A stretch of DNA of 64,000 bases from Candidatus Vicinibacter proximus (lineage in GTDB: Bacteria; Bacteroidota; Bacteroidia; Chitinophagales; Saprospiraceae), in the NCBI GenBank assembly GCA_016713905.1, contig JADJOE010000003.1, positions 1,116,001 through 1,180,000 of the forward strand, given 5' to 3'. The notes under the pieces are model-generated. The model did no database searches, was not told where the DNA came from, and saw only the letters and a list, made by a program, of their open reading frames with translations. Positions within the stretch are counted from its first letter, which is position 1. The number at the start of each line of letters is the position of its first letter. The position numbers and the translations under genes were made by a program. This document shows, in pieces, positions 52,538 through 60,512 of the stretch.

Positions 52538-53680
52538 ATGCCCATCCAACATACAGATCAAATAGACCTTATTAAACAAAGTGCTCAAGACTTTGCAGAG
52601 CAATACATCAGACCCTACGTAATGGAATGGGATGAAGCCCAACATTTTCCCATCGAAACAATGAAAAACCTTGGCAAACAAGGGTTTTTAGGCGTTTTGG
52701 TACCAGAAAAATATGGTGGAGTTGGTTTAGGGTATCAGGCATATATCACTGTAATCGAAGAAATCACTAAAGTTTGTAGCTCCATAGGCTTATCGGTAGC
52801 AGCACATAATTCTTTGTGCACCGGCCATATTTTAGCTTTTGGCAATGAAGATCAGAAAACAAAATATCTCCCTAAATTGGCAACGGGAGAATGGATTGGT
52901 GCTTGGGGCTTGACCGAAGCAAATACTGGGTCAGATGCCATCAGAATGCAATGTGTTGCTAAAAAGGATGGAGATTATTGGATCCTAAACGGTACAAAGA
53001 ACTGGATTACACATGGCATTAGCGGGGATGTAGCAGTGGTGATCGCAAGAAGTGGTGAACTTCTGGACAGTAATGGAATGACTGCCTTTATTGTAGAACG
53101 AGGAGTTCCAGGATTTTACGGTGGAAAAAAAGAGAATAAACTCGGGATGCGTGCTTCAGAGACTGCCGAGATGATTTTTGATAATTGCCGAATCCATGAA
53201 TCACAAGTTCTTGGTAAAGTCGGAGATGGATTTAAACAAGCAATGAAAGTGTTGGATGGAGGCCGGATATCAATTGCTGCTTTGGCCCTTGGAATAGCAA
53301 AGGGAAGTTATGAGGCCGCAGTCAAATATTCAAAAGAGAGACAGCAATTTGGTCAACCTATCTCTCAATTTCAGGGAATAGGATTTAAATTGGCCGATAT
53401 ATGTGTTCGAATTGAAGCAGCAGAGCTTTTAACTCGTCAAGCAGGTAAAATGAAAGATGAAGGAAGGCCAATGTCTAAGGAATCAGCAATGGCCAAGTAC
53501 TATGCCTCTGAAGTGTGTGTACACGCCGCAACAGAAGCAATTCAGATTTTTGGAGGATATGGTTACACAAAAGATTTTCCGGTGGAAAAATTCTTTAGAG
53601 ATTCTAAACTTTGCACAATTGGTGAGGGCACCTCTGAAATTCAAAAATTAGTAATCTCAAGAGCAATACTAAAGGAATAA
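52538..53680 (+). CDS. Acyl-CoA dehydrogenase, short-chain/butyryl type
   Basis: 380-residue FAD enzyme that makes the alpha-beta double bond in acyl-CoA beta-oxidation. WGLTEANTGSDA and WILNGTKNWITHG are in the beta domain, and QFGQPISQFQGIGFKLADI and QIFGGYGYTKDFPVEKFFRD in the C-terminal domain. The catalytic base is Glu363 in IGEGTSEIQ, as in short-chain and medium-chain dehydrogenases. The preferred chain length cannot be told. It is monocistronic, between a terminator and a promoter. Confidence 0.93.
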   Translation: MPIQHTDQIDLIKQSAQDFAEQYIRPYVMEWDEAQHFPIETMKNLGKQGFLGVLVPEKYGGVGLGYQAYITVIEEITKVCSSIGLSVAAHNSLCTGHILAFGNEDQKTKYLPKLATGEWIGAWGLTEANTGSDAIRMQCVAKKDGDYWILNGTKNWITHGISGDVAVVIARSGELLDSNGMTAFIVERGVPGFYGGKKENKLGMRASETAEMIFDNCRIHESQVLGKVGDGFKQAMKVLDGGRISIAALALGIAKGSYEAAVKYSKERQQFGQPISQFQGIGFKLADICVRIEAAELLTRQAGKMKDEGRPMSKESAMAKYYASEVCVHAATEAIQIFGGYGYTKDFPVEKFFRDSKLCTIGEGTSEIQKLVISRAILKE

Positions 53681-53711
53681 TATTCATTAAATATACATGC
53701 TCGATTTCAAA

Positions 53712-53740
53712 TTGGACTAGTTTAAAATAATATAAATTTC
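53712..53740 (+). promoter_or_regulatory. Candidate promoter of the HYC_CC_PP/TonB genes
   Basis: TTG (53712-53714), 18 nt, TAAATTTC (53733-53740), one mismatch from TAnnTTTG. The TTG start codon follows after 4 nt, the same distance as panB and the 59588 lipoprotein, suggesting a leaderless transcript. Confidence 0.45.
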
Positions 53741-53744
53741 TAAG

Positions 53745-54185
53745 TTGTTTAATAAAGAAAAAATAAAGCTGGTTCTTCTATACCTGATCGCCAATTTAAT
53801 TCTGGCACAGATAGGTTTTAATGTTTTTAGCCTATCATGTTATTGTAAAAAGGAAGTAAGCTTTTCCATTCTTCCTAAAAAGGATGATTGTCATGGTTCG
53901 AACAATGAAGATAAAGGCTGTTGCTCTGTAAAAAAATGTGCCGCTAAGCCACACAAAAACGAACAGCCTTGTGGTAAAAACAAAACCGAGTATAAAACTG
54001 CTCATATTCTAGCCAGCAACAAATCTCAAAAAGGTCAGGATAAAATATTTTTTATAACACTACCCCAAGTTCTAACATTAATCACATTTTTACACTATCC
54101 AATTCAATACTGGCCAATTCCTCCTGTCAAATATTTTGTTTCCGGAAACCAAAGAAGACTCCTCATGTCTTCTTTGACGTGTTAG
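53745..54185 (+). CDS. HYC_CC_PP-like cysteine-rich exported protein
   Basis: 146 residues. An N-terminal signal or anchor helix (about 8-30) is followed by LSCYCKKE (Cys32, Cys34), DDCHG (Cys49), GCCSVKKC (Cys59, Cys60, Cys65) and a Cys at 76. A hydrophobic C-terminal region holds WPIPP. The CYC, CC and PP marks match the small Bacteroidota family called HYC_CC_PP, typically encoded beside TonB-dependent receptors. The cysteines suggest metal (for example copper) binding. The frame starts at a TTG. The TonB receptor follows after 86 nt. Confidence 0.65.
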   Translation: MFNKEKIKLVLLYLIANLILAQIGFNVFSLSCYCKKEVSFSILPKKDDCHGSNNEDKGCCSVKKCAAKPHKNEQPCGKNKTEYKTAHILASNKSQKGQDKIFFITLPQVLTLITFLHYPIQYWPIPPVKYFVSGNQRRLLMSSLTC

Positions 54186-54214
54186 CTCTAGTTTTATTTT
54201 ATTGTATTTTATGC

Positions 54215-54246
54215 GCATTTAAGGCATTCTGTAAATGCTTGCATTA
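54215..54246. promoter_or_regulatory. GCATT-rich inverted repeats before the TonB receptor
   Basis: GCATTTA (54215-54221) and TAAATGC (54232-54238) form a perfect 7-bp inverted repeat with a 10-nt spacer that itself holds GCATT; a further AATGC-TT-GCATT follows at once. There are four GCATT/AATGC copies in about 30 bp, ending 26 nt before the receptor ATG. A metal-regulator operator or a leader hairpin is possible. Confidence 0.35.
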
Positions 54247-54271
54247 ATATTATTTAATTAAACTTATACTC

Positions 54272-56506
54272 ATGTTTATAAAATCTATTTGCTTCATAAG
54301 CTTATACTTATTAATCTATCAAACACACGCACAAATCCTGAGTGGCTCCGTAAAGAACCAAAAAAATGAAGGCATTGAGGGTGCCATAATTTATTTTTTA
54401 AATTCAGAAAACGGAACTCAATCTGATCATGAAGGAAAATTTGTTTTGGCACGGAATCCAAATCAAGATACCATTTTGGTAAGTTACCTTGGTTTTGCAA
54501 CGGACACCATTGTTTTAAATAAAGGGCAATTAAATTTAAATCTAATACTAAAAGAAGGGGTGCAACTTGATGAGATTTCAATTAATTCGAGTCGACCATC
54601 TCACAGTTTCTCTCTCCTTAACCCTTTAAATGTGGAGACCCTCAGTTCCAAAGAATTTAGAAAAGCTGCCTGTTGTAGTCTTGCAGAAAGTTTTCAAACA
54701 AGCAATGCTATTGACCTTTCCTACAATAATGCAGTAGTGAGTAATAGAGAAATTCAATTTCTTGGTCTCCGAGGTGCATATACTCAACAATTAATAGAAA
54801 ATCGTCCAGTTTTTACTGGCATTCTAAATACTTTTGGATTTGATATGATTCCTGGCACTTGGCTAAGTGAGGTAAATATATTAAAAGGTGCAGGAAGTGC
54901 AATTTATGGGGCCCAAAGTATAACCGGAGCCATCAATACCAAATTAGTTGATCCTGAAAGTGATGTCCCGTATTACCTGAATTTATATGGTGACTATCAT
55001 GGTAGAATGGAGGGCAATTTGCACATAAATAGAAAATTTAGTTCGCAAATGCAATCTGGTATATATATGCATGCGTCCAGACACAGTGGTTTTAGAGATC
55101 ATAATAAAGATGGATTTTATGATGATGCCAGGGCCACCCGACTAAATGCCATGATTAGGAATCACTATGCTTCAAAAAACTGGGAAGGCCAGCTGACTTT
55201 GCAGGCACTTAGGGACACAAGAAATGGTGGTCAGAAAATTACTGAAAATCCTTACCTATCCTCACAAACCATAAATCACATAAACCTTTCCAGTAAAATT
55301 GGATACTTGGGTTTTACAAACCCAAATAAATCCATTGGATCCATTTGGGATTTTTCATATTCCAAATTGGATGGGAGCTATGGAAAAAAATTTGGTTTAA
55401 ATGCTTTTGAATACCATGGTTTAGGACAAATCATATTTTCCTGGAATTCTACCAGTACGCATCATAAATTTGATTTTGGCCCTGTAGCTAATATAAATTA
55501 TGCCAGGGAAAATCTAATCAGTTTATCTGATACAAATAAAGTTCTTTACAATCAGTTAACTGGAGGCGTATTTTTGGATTATCAGCTAAAACTGGGTCAT
55601 GTTGGCGAGTGTGAACTTGATCGGCTTGTGCTCACATTTAGCCAAAGAATGGAGCGTATTGAGCCTAAAAAAATGTTTTGGTCACCAAGAGTAAGTGCCC
55701 GAATAAATATCTCAGAGGTGGTAACACTTAGAGCTTCTATTGGAAGAGGTTACCGCTTCTATCGACTTTATTCAGATCAAATTAATTTATTTTCCAGTAA
55801 TAAATCATGGAATATAATCAATACTCCAAAGTATGAATCTTCATGGAATACAGGAGCCAACTTAGTTGCCAAACCAACCCTTTTCAATAAAGAATTGGAA
55901 ATAAATTTTGATGCCTATCTGACCTGGTTTGATCAGCAATTGATTATTGATTTAGAACAAAACCTTCCGGAAAATCCAATAGTCACCATTTTTTCTTTAA
56001 ATGGAAAATCAAGAACCGGAATTTTAGGTGCTACTATTTCCTATCCAATTATTGACCAATTCACCCTTAAAGTTGGATCAAGACTTCAATCTAACAAGGT
56101 CCAGTTTACTAAGGATTACAAAGATCAGATTTTTATTCCAAAATGGCGGGGGATGGCATCTCTTGACTGGGAATCAGGTCAAAAGAAATGGCTTTGGAAT
56201 TTTACAACGCAAGTTGTTGGCCCAATGCGTTTCCCAGATAAAATTAATTATCCTCATGAGTTAAGCCACAATCGTGAAGGCTGGAGCAAACCATATTTAC
56301 TGGCTCAGACTCAGCTAAATTATAAGATTAAGAAAATTGATTTTTATATAGGATGTGATAATTTAACAAATTTCACACAGCACGATGCAATTATTGCGGC
56401 TGATTCTCCACACAGCAACTACTTTAATGCGGTGGAAGTCTTTGCTCCAATAAATGGTATTAAACCATACATCGGCTTTAAATGGTCCTTCTTGCGTAAT
56501 TTATAA
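54272..56506 (+). CDS. TonB-dependent outer-membrane receptor
   Basis: 744 residues. Signal peptide (1-20), a carboxypeptidase-regulatory-like domain (about 21-105, GSVKNQKNEGIEGAIIYF), plug (about 115-235) with the paired cysteines Cys134-Cys135 in KAACCSLAESF and LGLRGAYTQQLIENRPVF, and then a 22-strand barrel ending FKWSFLRNL. The CC pair in the plug recurs, as I recall, in Bacteroidota receptors next to HYC_CC_PP proteins. Import of a metal or metal complex is the best guess. Confidence 0.88.
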   Translation: MFIKSICFISLYLLIYQTHAQILSGSVKNQKNEGIEGAIIYFLNSENGTQSDHEGKFVLARNPNQDTILVSYLGFATDTIVLNKGQLNLNLILKEGVQLDEISINSSRPSHSFSLLNPLNVETLSSKEFRKAACCSLAESFQTSNAIDLSYNNAVVSNREIQFLGLRGAYTQQLIENRPVFTGILNTFGFDMIPGTWLSEVNILKGAGSAIYGAQSITGAINTKLVDPESDVPYYLNLYGDYHGRMEGNLHINRKFSSQMQSGIYMHASRHSGFRDHNKDGFYDDARATRLNAMIRNHYASKNWEGQLTLQALRDTRNGGQKITENPYLSSQTINHINLSSKIGYLGFTNPNKSIGSIWDFSYSKLDGSYGKKFGLNAFEYHGLGQIIFSWNSTSTHHKFDFGPVANINYARENLISLSDTNKVLYNQLTGGVFLDYQLKLGHVGECELDRLVLTFSQRMERIEPKKMFWSPRVSARINISEVVTLRASIGRGYRFYRLYSDQINLFSSNKSWNIINTPKYESSWNTGANLVAKPTLFNKELEINFDAYLTWFDQQLIIDLEQNLPENPIVTIFSLNGKSRTGILGATISYPIIDQFTLKVGSRLQSNKVQFTKDYKDQIFIPKWRGMASLDWESGQKKWLWNFTTQVVGPMRFPDKINYPHELSHNREGWSKPYLLAQTQLNYKIKKIDFYIGCDNLTNFTQHDAIIAADSPHSNYFNAVEVFAPINGIKPYIGFKWSFLRNL

Positions 56507-56526
56507 ACACCCAAAACATTTCAAAA

Positions 56527-56563
56527 AAAATAGCCCGAACAATAAACTTGTACGGGCTATTTT
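56527..56563. terminator. Bidirectional terminator between the TonB receptor and dnaK
   Basis: AAAATAGCCCG and CGGGCTATTTT form a perfect 11-bp stem with a 15-nt loop and T-runs on both strands, in the gap between the convergent stops at 56506 and 56578. Confidence 0.85.
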
Positions 56564-56577
56564 CTTGTCAAAAATGA

Positions 56578-58476
56578 TTATCCCTTGTTAACTTCCTCAA
56601 ACTCGACATCCGTAACTGGTTCAGTCGATCCAGTATTGTTTTGTGCTCCTGCGTCATTGGTTTGACCCTCTGCTTGTGTAGCACTATACATATCCTGGGA
56701 AGCTGCCATCCATGCTGCATTCAGAGCTTCTACATTTTTGGATATAGCATCCAAATCCTGTGCCTGATGTGCTGCTTTTAGATTGGCATGTGCATTTTCA
56801 ATTGCAGATTTTTTCTCTGCCGGAATTTTATCTCCGAATTCTTTTAGTTGTTTATCGGTTTGGAAAATCAGTGAATCCGCTTCATTCAACTTATCTACTT
56901 TTTCCCTGGCTTGTTTATCTGCTTCAGAATTTGCCATTGCTTCATTCTTCATACGCTCAATTTCTTCCTTGGACAATCCTGTGGAAGCTTCAATTCTGAC
57001 ATTTTGACGTTTTCCGGTTCCTTTGTCCAGAGCGGAGACATTAAGTATACCATTTGCATCAAGGTCAAAGGAAACTTCTATTTGAGGGATTCCTCGTGCT
57101 GCTGGCGGAATGCCGTCCAAAATAAATCTACCTACAGATCTATTGTCTTTTGCCATGGGCCTTTCACCTTGAAGGATATGAATTTCAACGGAAGGCTGAT
57201 TATCTGCAGCTGTTGAGTAGAGTTTTGATTTCTTGGTTGGAATTGTTGAGTTCGATTCAATAACTACATCATAAACACCTCCCATGGTTTCAATTCCAAG
57301 AGACAGCGGTGTTACATCGAGCAAGAGAACATCTTTCACCTCCCCAGTCAATACACCTCCTTGAATTGCTGCACCAATTGCCACCACCTCGTCAGGATTA
57401 ACTCCTTTATTAGGCTTTCTTCCAAAAAACTCTTCTACAACTTGTTGTATTTTAGGAATCCTCGTTGATCCTCCGACAAGTATCACCTCATCTATGTCAT
57501 TTTTTGTGAGCCCAGCATCCTTAAGTGCGTCTGCACATGGTTTTAAAGTTCTTTGAACTAACACATCAGCCAATTGTTCGAATTTAGCTCGTGATAACTT
57601 AAGGACAAGATGTTTAGGAACACCATCTGTAGCAGTAATATAAGGTAAGTTAATCTCTGTCTCGATTGAAGAAGAAAGCTCAACTTTAGCTTTTTCAGCT
57701 GCTTCTTTAAGACGTTGCAAAGCCATTGGATCCTTTCGCAGATCAATATTCTCCTGAGATTTAAATTGGTCTGCCATCCAATCAATGATCACATGATCGA
57801 AGTCATCCCCTCCCAAATGTGTATCTCCATTGGTTGATTTTACTTCAAAAACACCATCTCCTAATTCCAAAATAGAAACGTCAAACGTACCTCCTCCCAA
57901 GTCATACACGACTATGGTCATATCCTTACTTTTCTTATCCAGTCCGTAAGCTAATGCTGCTGCTGTTGGTTCATTTATAATCCTTTTAATGGTCAACCCA
58001 GCTATTTCTCCTGCCTCTTTAGTGGCTTGACGCTGAGAGTCATTAAAATAAGCAGGGACGGTTACTACCGCCTCGGTTACTTCGTGTCCTAGAAAATCCT
58101 CTGCAACCTTTTTCATTTTCTGAAGAATTATTGCAGATATTTCCTGAGGAGAATACATTCTGCCATCAATATCTACTCTACAGGTGTTGTTATCGCCTTT
58201 GGCAACTTTATATGCCATCCTGGTAATTTCAGTTGCAGACTCATCAAATCTTCTACCCATAAATCTTTTGATAGAAGCAACCGTTTTTTTAGGGTTGGTG
58301 ATGGCTTGCCTCTTAGCTGGATCGCCCACCTTTCTTTCACCATTATCAAGAAATGCCACGATAGAAGGGGTTGTTCTTCTCCCCTCATCATTTGCAATTA
58401 CTACAGGCTCATTGCCCTCCATTACGGATACACAAGAATTTGTTGTTCCTAAGTCTATTCCAATTATTTTTCCCAT
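56578..58476 (-). CDS. dnaK: Chaperone DnaK (Hsp70)
   Basis: 632 residues. The ATPase domain has GIDLGTTNSCVSV (5-17), VPAYFNDSQRQATKEAG, NEPTAAALAYGLD and VYDLGGGTFDVSIL. The substrate domain contains DVTPLSLGIETMGGV and GIPQIEVSFDLDANGILNVSA. The C-terminus ends in the acidic DVEFEEVNKG. Complete, with no dnaJ or grpE next to it. The upstream region lacks a TAnnTTTG box and a CIRCE element and holds unusual repeats. Confidence 0.98.
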   Translation of the reverse strand: MGKIIGIDLGTTNSCVSVMEGNEPVVIANDEGRRTTPSIVAFLDNGERKVGDPAKRQAITNPKKTVASIKRFMGRRFDESATEITRMAYKVAKGDNNTCRVDIDGRMYSPQEISAIILQKMKKVAEDFLGHEVTEAVVTVPAYFNDSQRQATKEAGEIAGLTIKRIINEPTAAALAYGLDKKSKDMTIVVYDLGGGTFDVSILELGDGVFEVKSTNGDTHLGGDDFDHVIIDWMADQFKSQENIDLRKDPMALQRLKEAAEKAKVELSSSIETEINLPYITATDGVPKHLVLKLSRAKFEQLADVLVQRTLKPCADALKDAGLTKNDIDEVILVGGSTRIPKIQQVVEEFFGRKPNKGVNPDEVVAIGAAIQGGVLTGEVKDVLLLDVTPLSLGIETMGGVYDVVIESNSTIPTKKSKLYSTAADNQPSVEIHILQGERPMAKDNRSVGRFILDGIPPAARGIPQIEVSFDLDANGILNVSALDKGTGKRQNVRIEASTGLSKEEIERMKNEAMANSEADKQAREKVDKLNEADSLIFQTDKQLKEFGDKIPAEKKSAIENAHANLKAAHQAQDLDAISKNVEALNAAWMAASQDMYSATQAEGQTNDAGAQNNTGSTEPVTDVEFEEVNKG

Positions 58477-58507
58477 TGTTAAATGATTTATATCAACTCT
58501 TTATCAA

Positions 58508-58524
58508 TTGATGTGCCAAGGGAA
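58508..58524 (-). promoter_or_regulatory. Sigma-54-like sequence upstream of dnaK
   Basis: On the minus strand TTGGCACATCAATTGAT. TGGCAC matches the -24 box. The -12 box reads TTGAT instead of TTGCW, with one invariant base changed but the right GG-N10 spacing. It lies about 31 nt before the dnaK ATG. ATCAATTGAT within it is a perfect palindrome, so a repressor site is the alternative. Confidence 0.3.
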
Positions 58525-58535
58525 AAAAAAGAAAA

Positions 58536-58605
58536 TTTGTCAGATTTTTTGCAGATAATATGACAAATAATGACAGATAAAAGACATAGTATATGTCAAA
58601 AAGTC
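58536..58605. repeat. Cluster of TGTCA/TGACA half-sites upstream of dnaK
   Basis: TTTGTCA (58536-58542) and TGACAAA (58561-58567) are an inverted pair. TGACA recurs at 58571-58575. GACATA-GTA-TATGTC (58583-58597) is a perfect 6-bp inverted repeat, and AAAGTCA lies at 58599-58605. All are in the roughly 137-nt gap between the lipoprotein stop and dnaK, upstream of the sigma-54-like sequence. Confidence 0.4.
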
Positions 58606-58613
58606 ATTAGAAT

Positions 58614-59588
58614 TTAAAAGCCAAGCAATCTGGTTTGGTCAACGGTTCTTAGTAGTGACTTAGTTTCCAGACTTATCCCAAAACTTCTCTCTGTCCTATG
58701 TATGCTACTGAACAAGCCAAATCCCTCACTCATATTAGAATAACGCGGAATTTCCTGTGAGGCAGTTATCCCGGTGTTCGCATTGACGATTGTGTTAAAA
58801 TCATAAACTTCGGGCCCCCCTGCCCTTACCATGAAGTCAAGTCTTAAAACCTCTCTTTTAAGAGCGGGATCAACAACCAGATTCTCTTTTAGAAAATTAT
58901 AAAATTGCAATCCTCCTACCGTCACACTGTTGGCTAAATCACCTTTTTTTAAGACCCAACGAAGTGGTTTTACCAAAACAGACCCGGAGACTGTGTTGGT
59001 TTCCTGCACAACCACAATTATGTCAAAATCAAAAATTTGGGAAGATTTTGGCTTTTGCCAGCTGAAGGTTTGCGGAAATTCAGGTTTAAATTGAACTTCT
59101 CTATTGGTAGATGGTGGTGATGTAAAATCAAAATCACGAATTAGTTGTATTCTACTGGTTATCAAAGCCTTTCCATCCCCTCGATCTATCTTCAAAAGAA
59201 TACTGTCACCCCCCGACATAGGTAGTTGAGTTGTTTTCAGCTTGTATAAGAAATTGGGAACCTGAACAAATGGCCCGGGATTTCTGACATAGCCTTCAGA
59301 AGTTCCATCAACCTTCAAAAGTTCAACTTCTCTTTTAGAAGTTAAGTTTATCAAGGAGACTTTTACATTTTGATAATAGATGGAATCCGCTACCTTAGCC
59401 ATCTCCACGGCCGGGATATCTTCATCCACAAAAAGCTTTTCAACCCTTATATATTGCGCTGAATCCACCCTGTTAATCAATCCATACACCACCGGAATAT
59501 CCTTCCAAGGCTCTGTAAGCACGAAATCCTCTGAACAAGCGAAAATCAATAAAAATCCACAAAAAAGTATAGTTAATTTAATTTTCAT
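58614..59588 (-). CDS. DUF4249-like lipoprotein
   Basis: 324 residues. Lipobox IFACSED with Cys18, so an outer-membrane or periplasmic lipoprotein. The body is beta-rich: IPVVYGLINRVDSAQYIRVEKLFVDED near the start, then YKLKTTQLPMSGGDSILLKI and VTVGGLQFYNFLKENL. The pattern of an early VYGLIN strand and a late EIPRYSNMSEGFGLFSS segment resembles DUF4249 proteins, which often accompany TonB receptors. I am not certain of the family. Confidence 0.55.
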   Translation of the reverse strand: MKIKLTILFCGFLLIFACSEDFVLTEPWKDIPVVYGLINRVDSAQYIRVEKLFVDEDIPAVEMAKVADSIYYQNVKVSLINLTSKREVELLKVDGTSEGYVRNPGPFVQVPNFLYKLKTTQLPMSGGDSILLKIDRGDGKALITSRIQLIRDFDFTSPPSTNREVQFKPEFPQTFSWQKPKSSQIFDFDIIVVVQETNTVSGSVLVKPLRWVLKKGDLANSVTVGGLQFYNFLKENLVVDPALKREVLRLDFMVRAGGPEVYDFNTIVNANTGITASQEIPRYSNMSEGFGLFSSIHRTERSFGISLETKSLLRTVDQTRLLGF

Positions 59589-59592
59589 GCCA

Positions 59593-59600
59593 CAAAATTA
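59593..59600 (-). promoter_or_regulatory. -7 box of the DUF4249-like lipoprotein gene
   Basis: Minus-strand TAATTTTG, 4 nt before the ATG at 59588. A start after 4 nt, as at rnpB, would make this mRNA leaderless. Confidence 0.55.
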
Positions 59601-59684
59601 AACAGTTTAATCCTCTTATAACGATGCAAATGATATTTTGATAACACAAATAGTAATATTACCAAAAAATTGTTTTTGAATTTA

Positions 59685-59692
59685 TAATTTTG
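59685..59692 (+). promoter_or_regulatory. -7 box of panB
   Basis: TAATTTTG, 4 nt before the panB ATG at 59697, again consistent with a leaderless transcript. It is divergent from the lipoprotein promoter. Confidence 0.55.
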
Positions 59693-59696
59693 AGCC

Positions 59697-60512
59697 ATGT
59701 CTGTACATAAAGAAATCAGGAAAATAACGACCAGAACTCTTCAGGAAATGAAAGCTGCCGGTGAAAAAATCGCCATGCTTACCGCATATGATTTTACGAT
59801 GGCTAAAATCCTTGATGAGGCTGGAATTGATGTTTTGCTAGTAGGTGACTCCGCCTCTAACGTGATGGCAGGACATGAGACAACACTTCCAATCACTCTA
59901 GATCAAATGATTTATCATGCACAATCTGTTGTCAGAGGAGTGACAAGAGCATTAGTAATAGTAGATTTGCCATTTGGATCTTACCAGGGTAATTCCAAAC
60001 GTGCTCTGGAATCATCTATTCGGATAATGAAAGAAAGTGGTGCACATGGGGTGAAATTAGAGGGAGGCTCAGAAGTCGCCGACTCAATTAAACGGATACT
60101 TACCGCCGGAATTCCGGTAATGGGACACCTTGGCCTTACCCCACAATCAATATATAAATTTGGAACCTACAATGTAAGGGCTAAAGAAGATCAAGAAGCT
60201 GAAAAGCTCAAACACGATGCCAGAGTATTGGAAAGAGCCGGCTGTTTCAGCCTGGTACTTGAAAAAATACCTGCCTCCCTGGCGAATGAAGTAAGTCTTT
60301 CGCTCTCCATTCCCACAATTGGTATTGGTGCGGGCAATGGGGTCGATGGTCAGGTCTTAGTAATACACGATATGCTTGGATTAAACAAAGAATTCAATCC
60401 TCGTTTTTTAAGAAGATATTCAAATCTTGCAGAGAACATCCATCATGCTGTCACTCAATATTCAGCTGATGTCAAATCCAAAGACTTTCCAAACGATAAA
60501 GAACAATATTAA
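59697..60512 (+). CDS. panB: 3-methyl-2-oxobutanoate hydroxymethyltransferase
   Basis: 271 residues. It makes ketopantoate for pantothenate/CoA synthesis. MLTAYDFTMAKILDEAGIDVLLVGDSASNVMAGHETTLPITLDQM carries the metal-binding Asp in GDS. LPFGSYQGN, GAHGVKLEGG, PVMGHLGLTPQS and IPTIGIGAGNGVDGQVLVIHDMLG follow in family order. Its stop shares one base with the mltG ATG (TAATG). Confidence 0.97.
   Translation: MSVHKEIRKITTRTLQEMKAAGEKIAMLTAYDFTMAKILDEAGIDVLLVGDSASNVMAGHETTLPITLDQMIYHAQSVVRGVTRALVIVDLPFGSYQGNSKRALESSIRIMKESGAHGVKLEGGSEVADSIKRILTAGIPVMGHLGLTPQSIYKFGTYNVRAKEDQEAEKLKHDARVLERAGCFSLVLEKIPASLANEVSLSLSIPTIGIGAGNGVDGQVLVIHDMLGLNKEFNPRFLRRYSNLAENIHHAVTQYSADVKSKDFPNDKEQY

Noticed and set aside
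58477..58613. CIRCE (HrcA) operator before dnaK
   Set aside because: No TTAGCACTC-N9-GAGTGCTAA-like repeat is present in either orientation.
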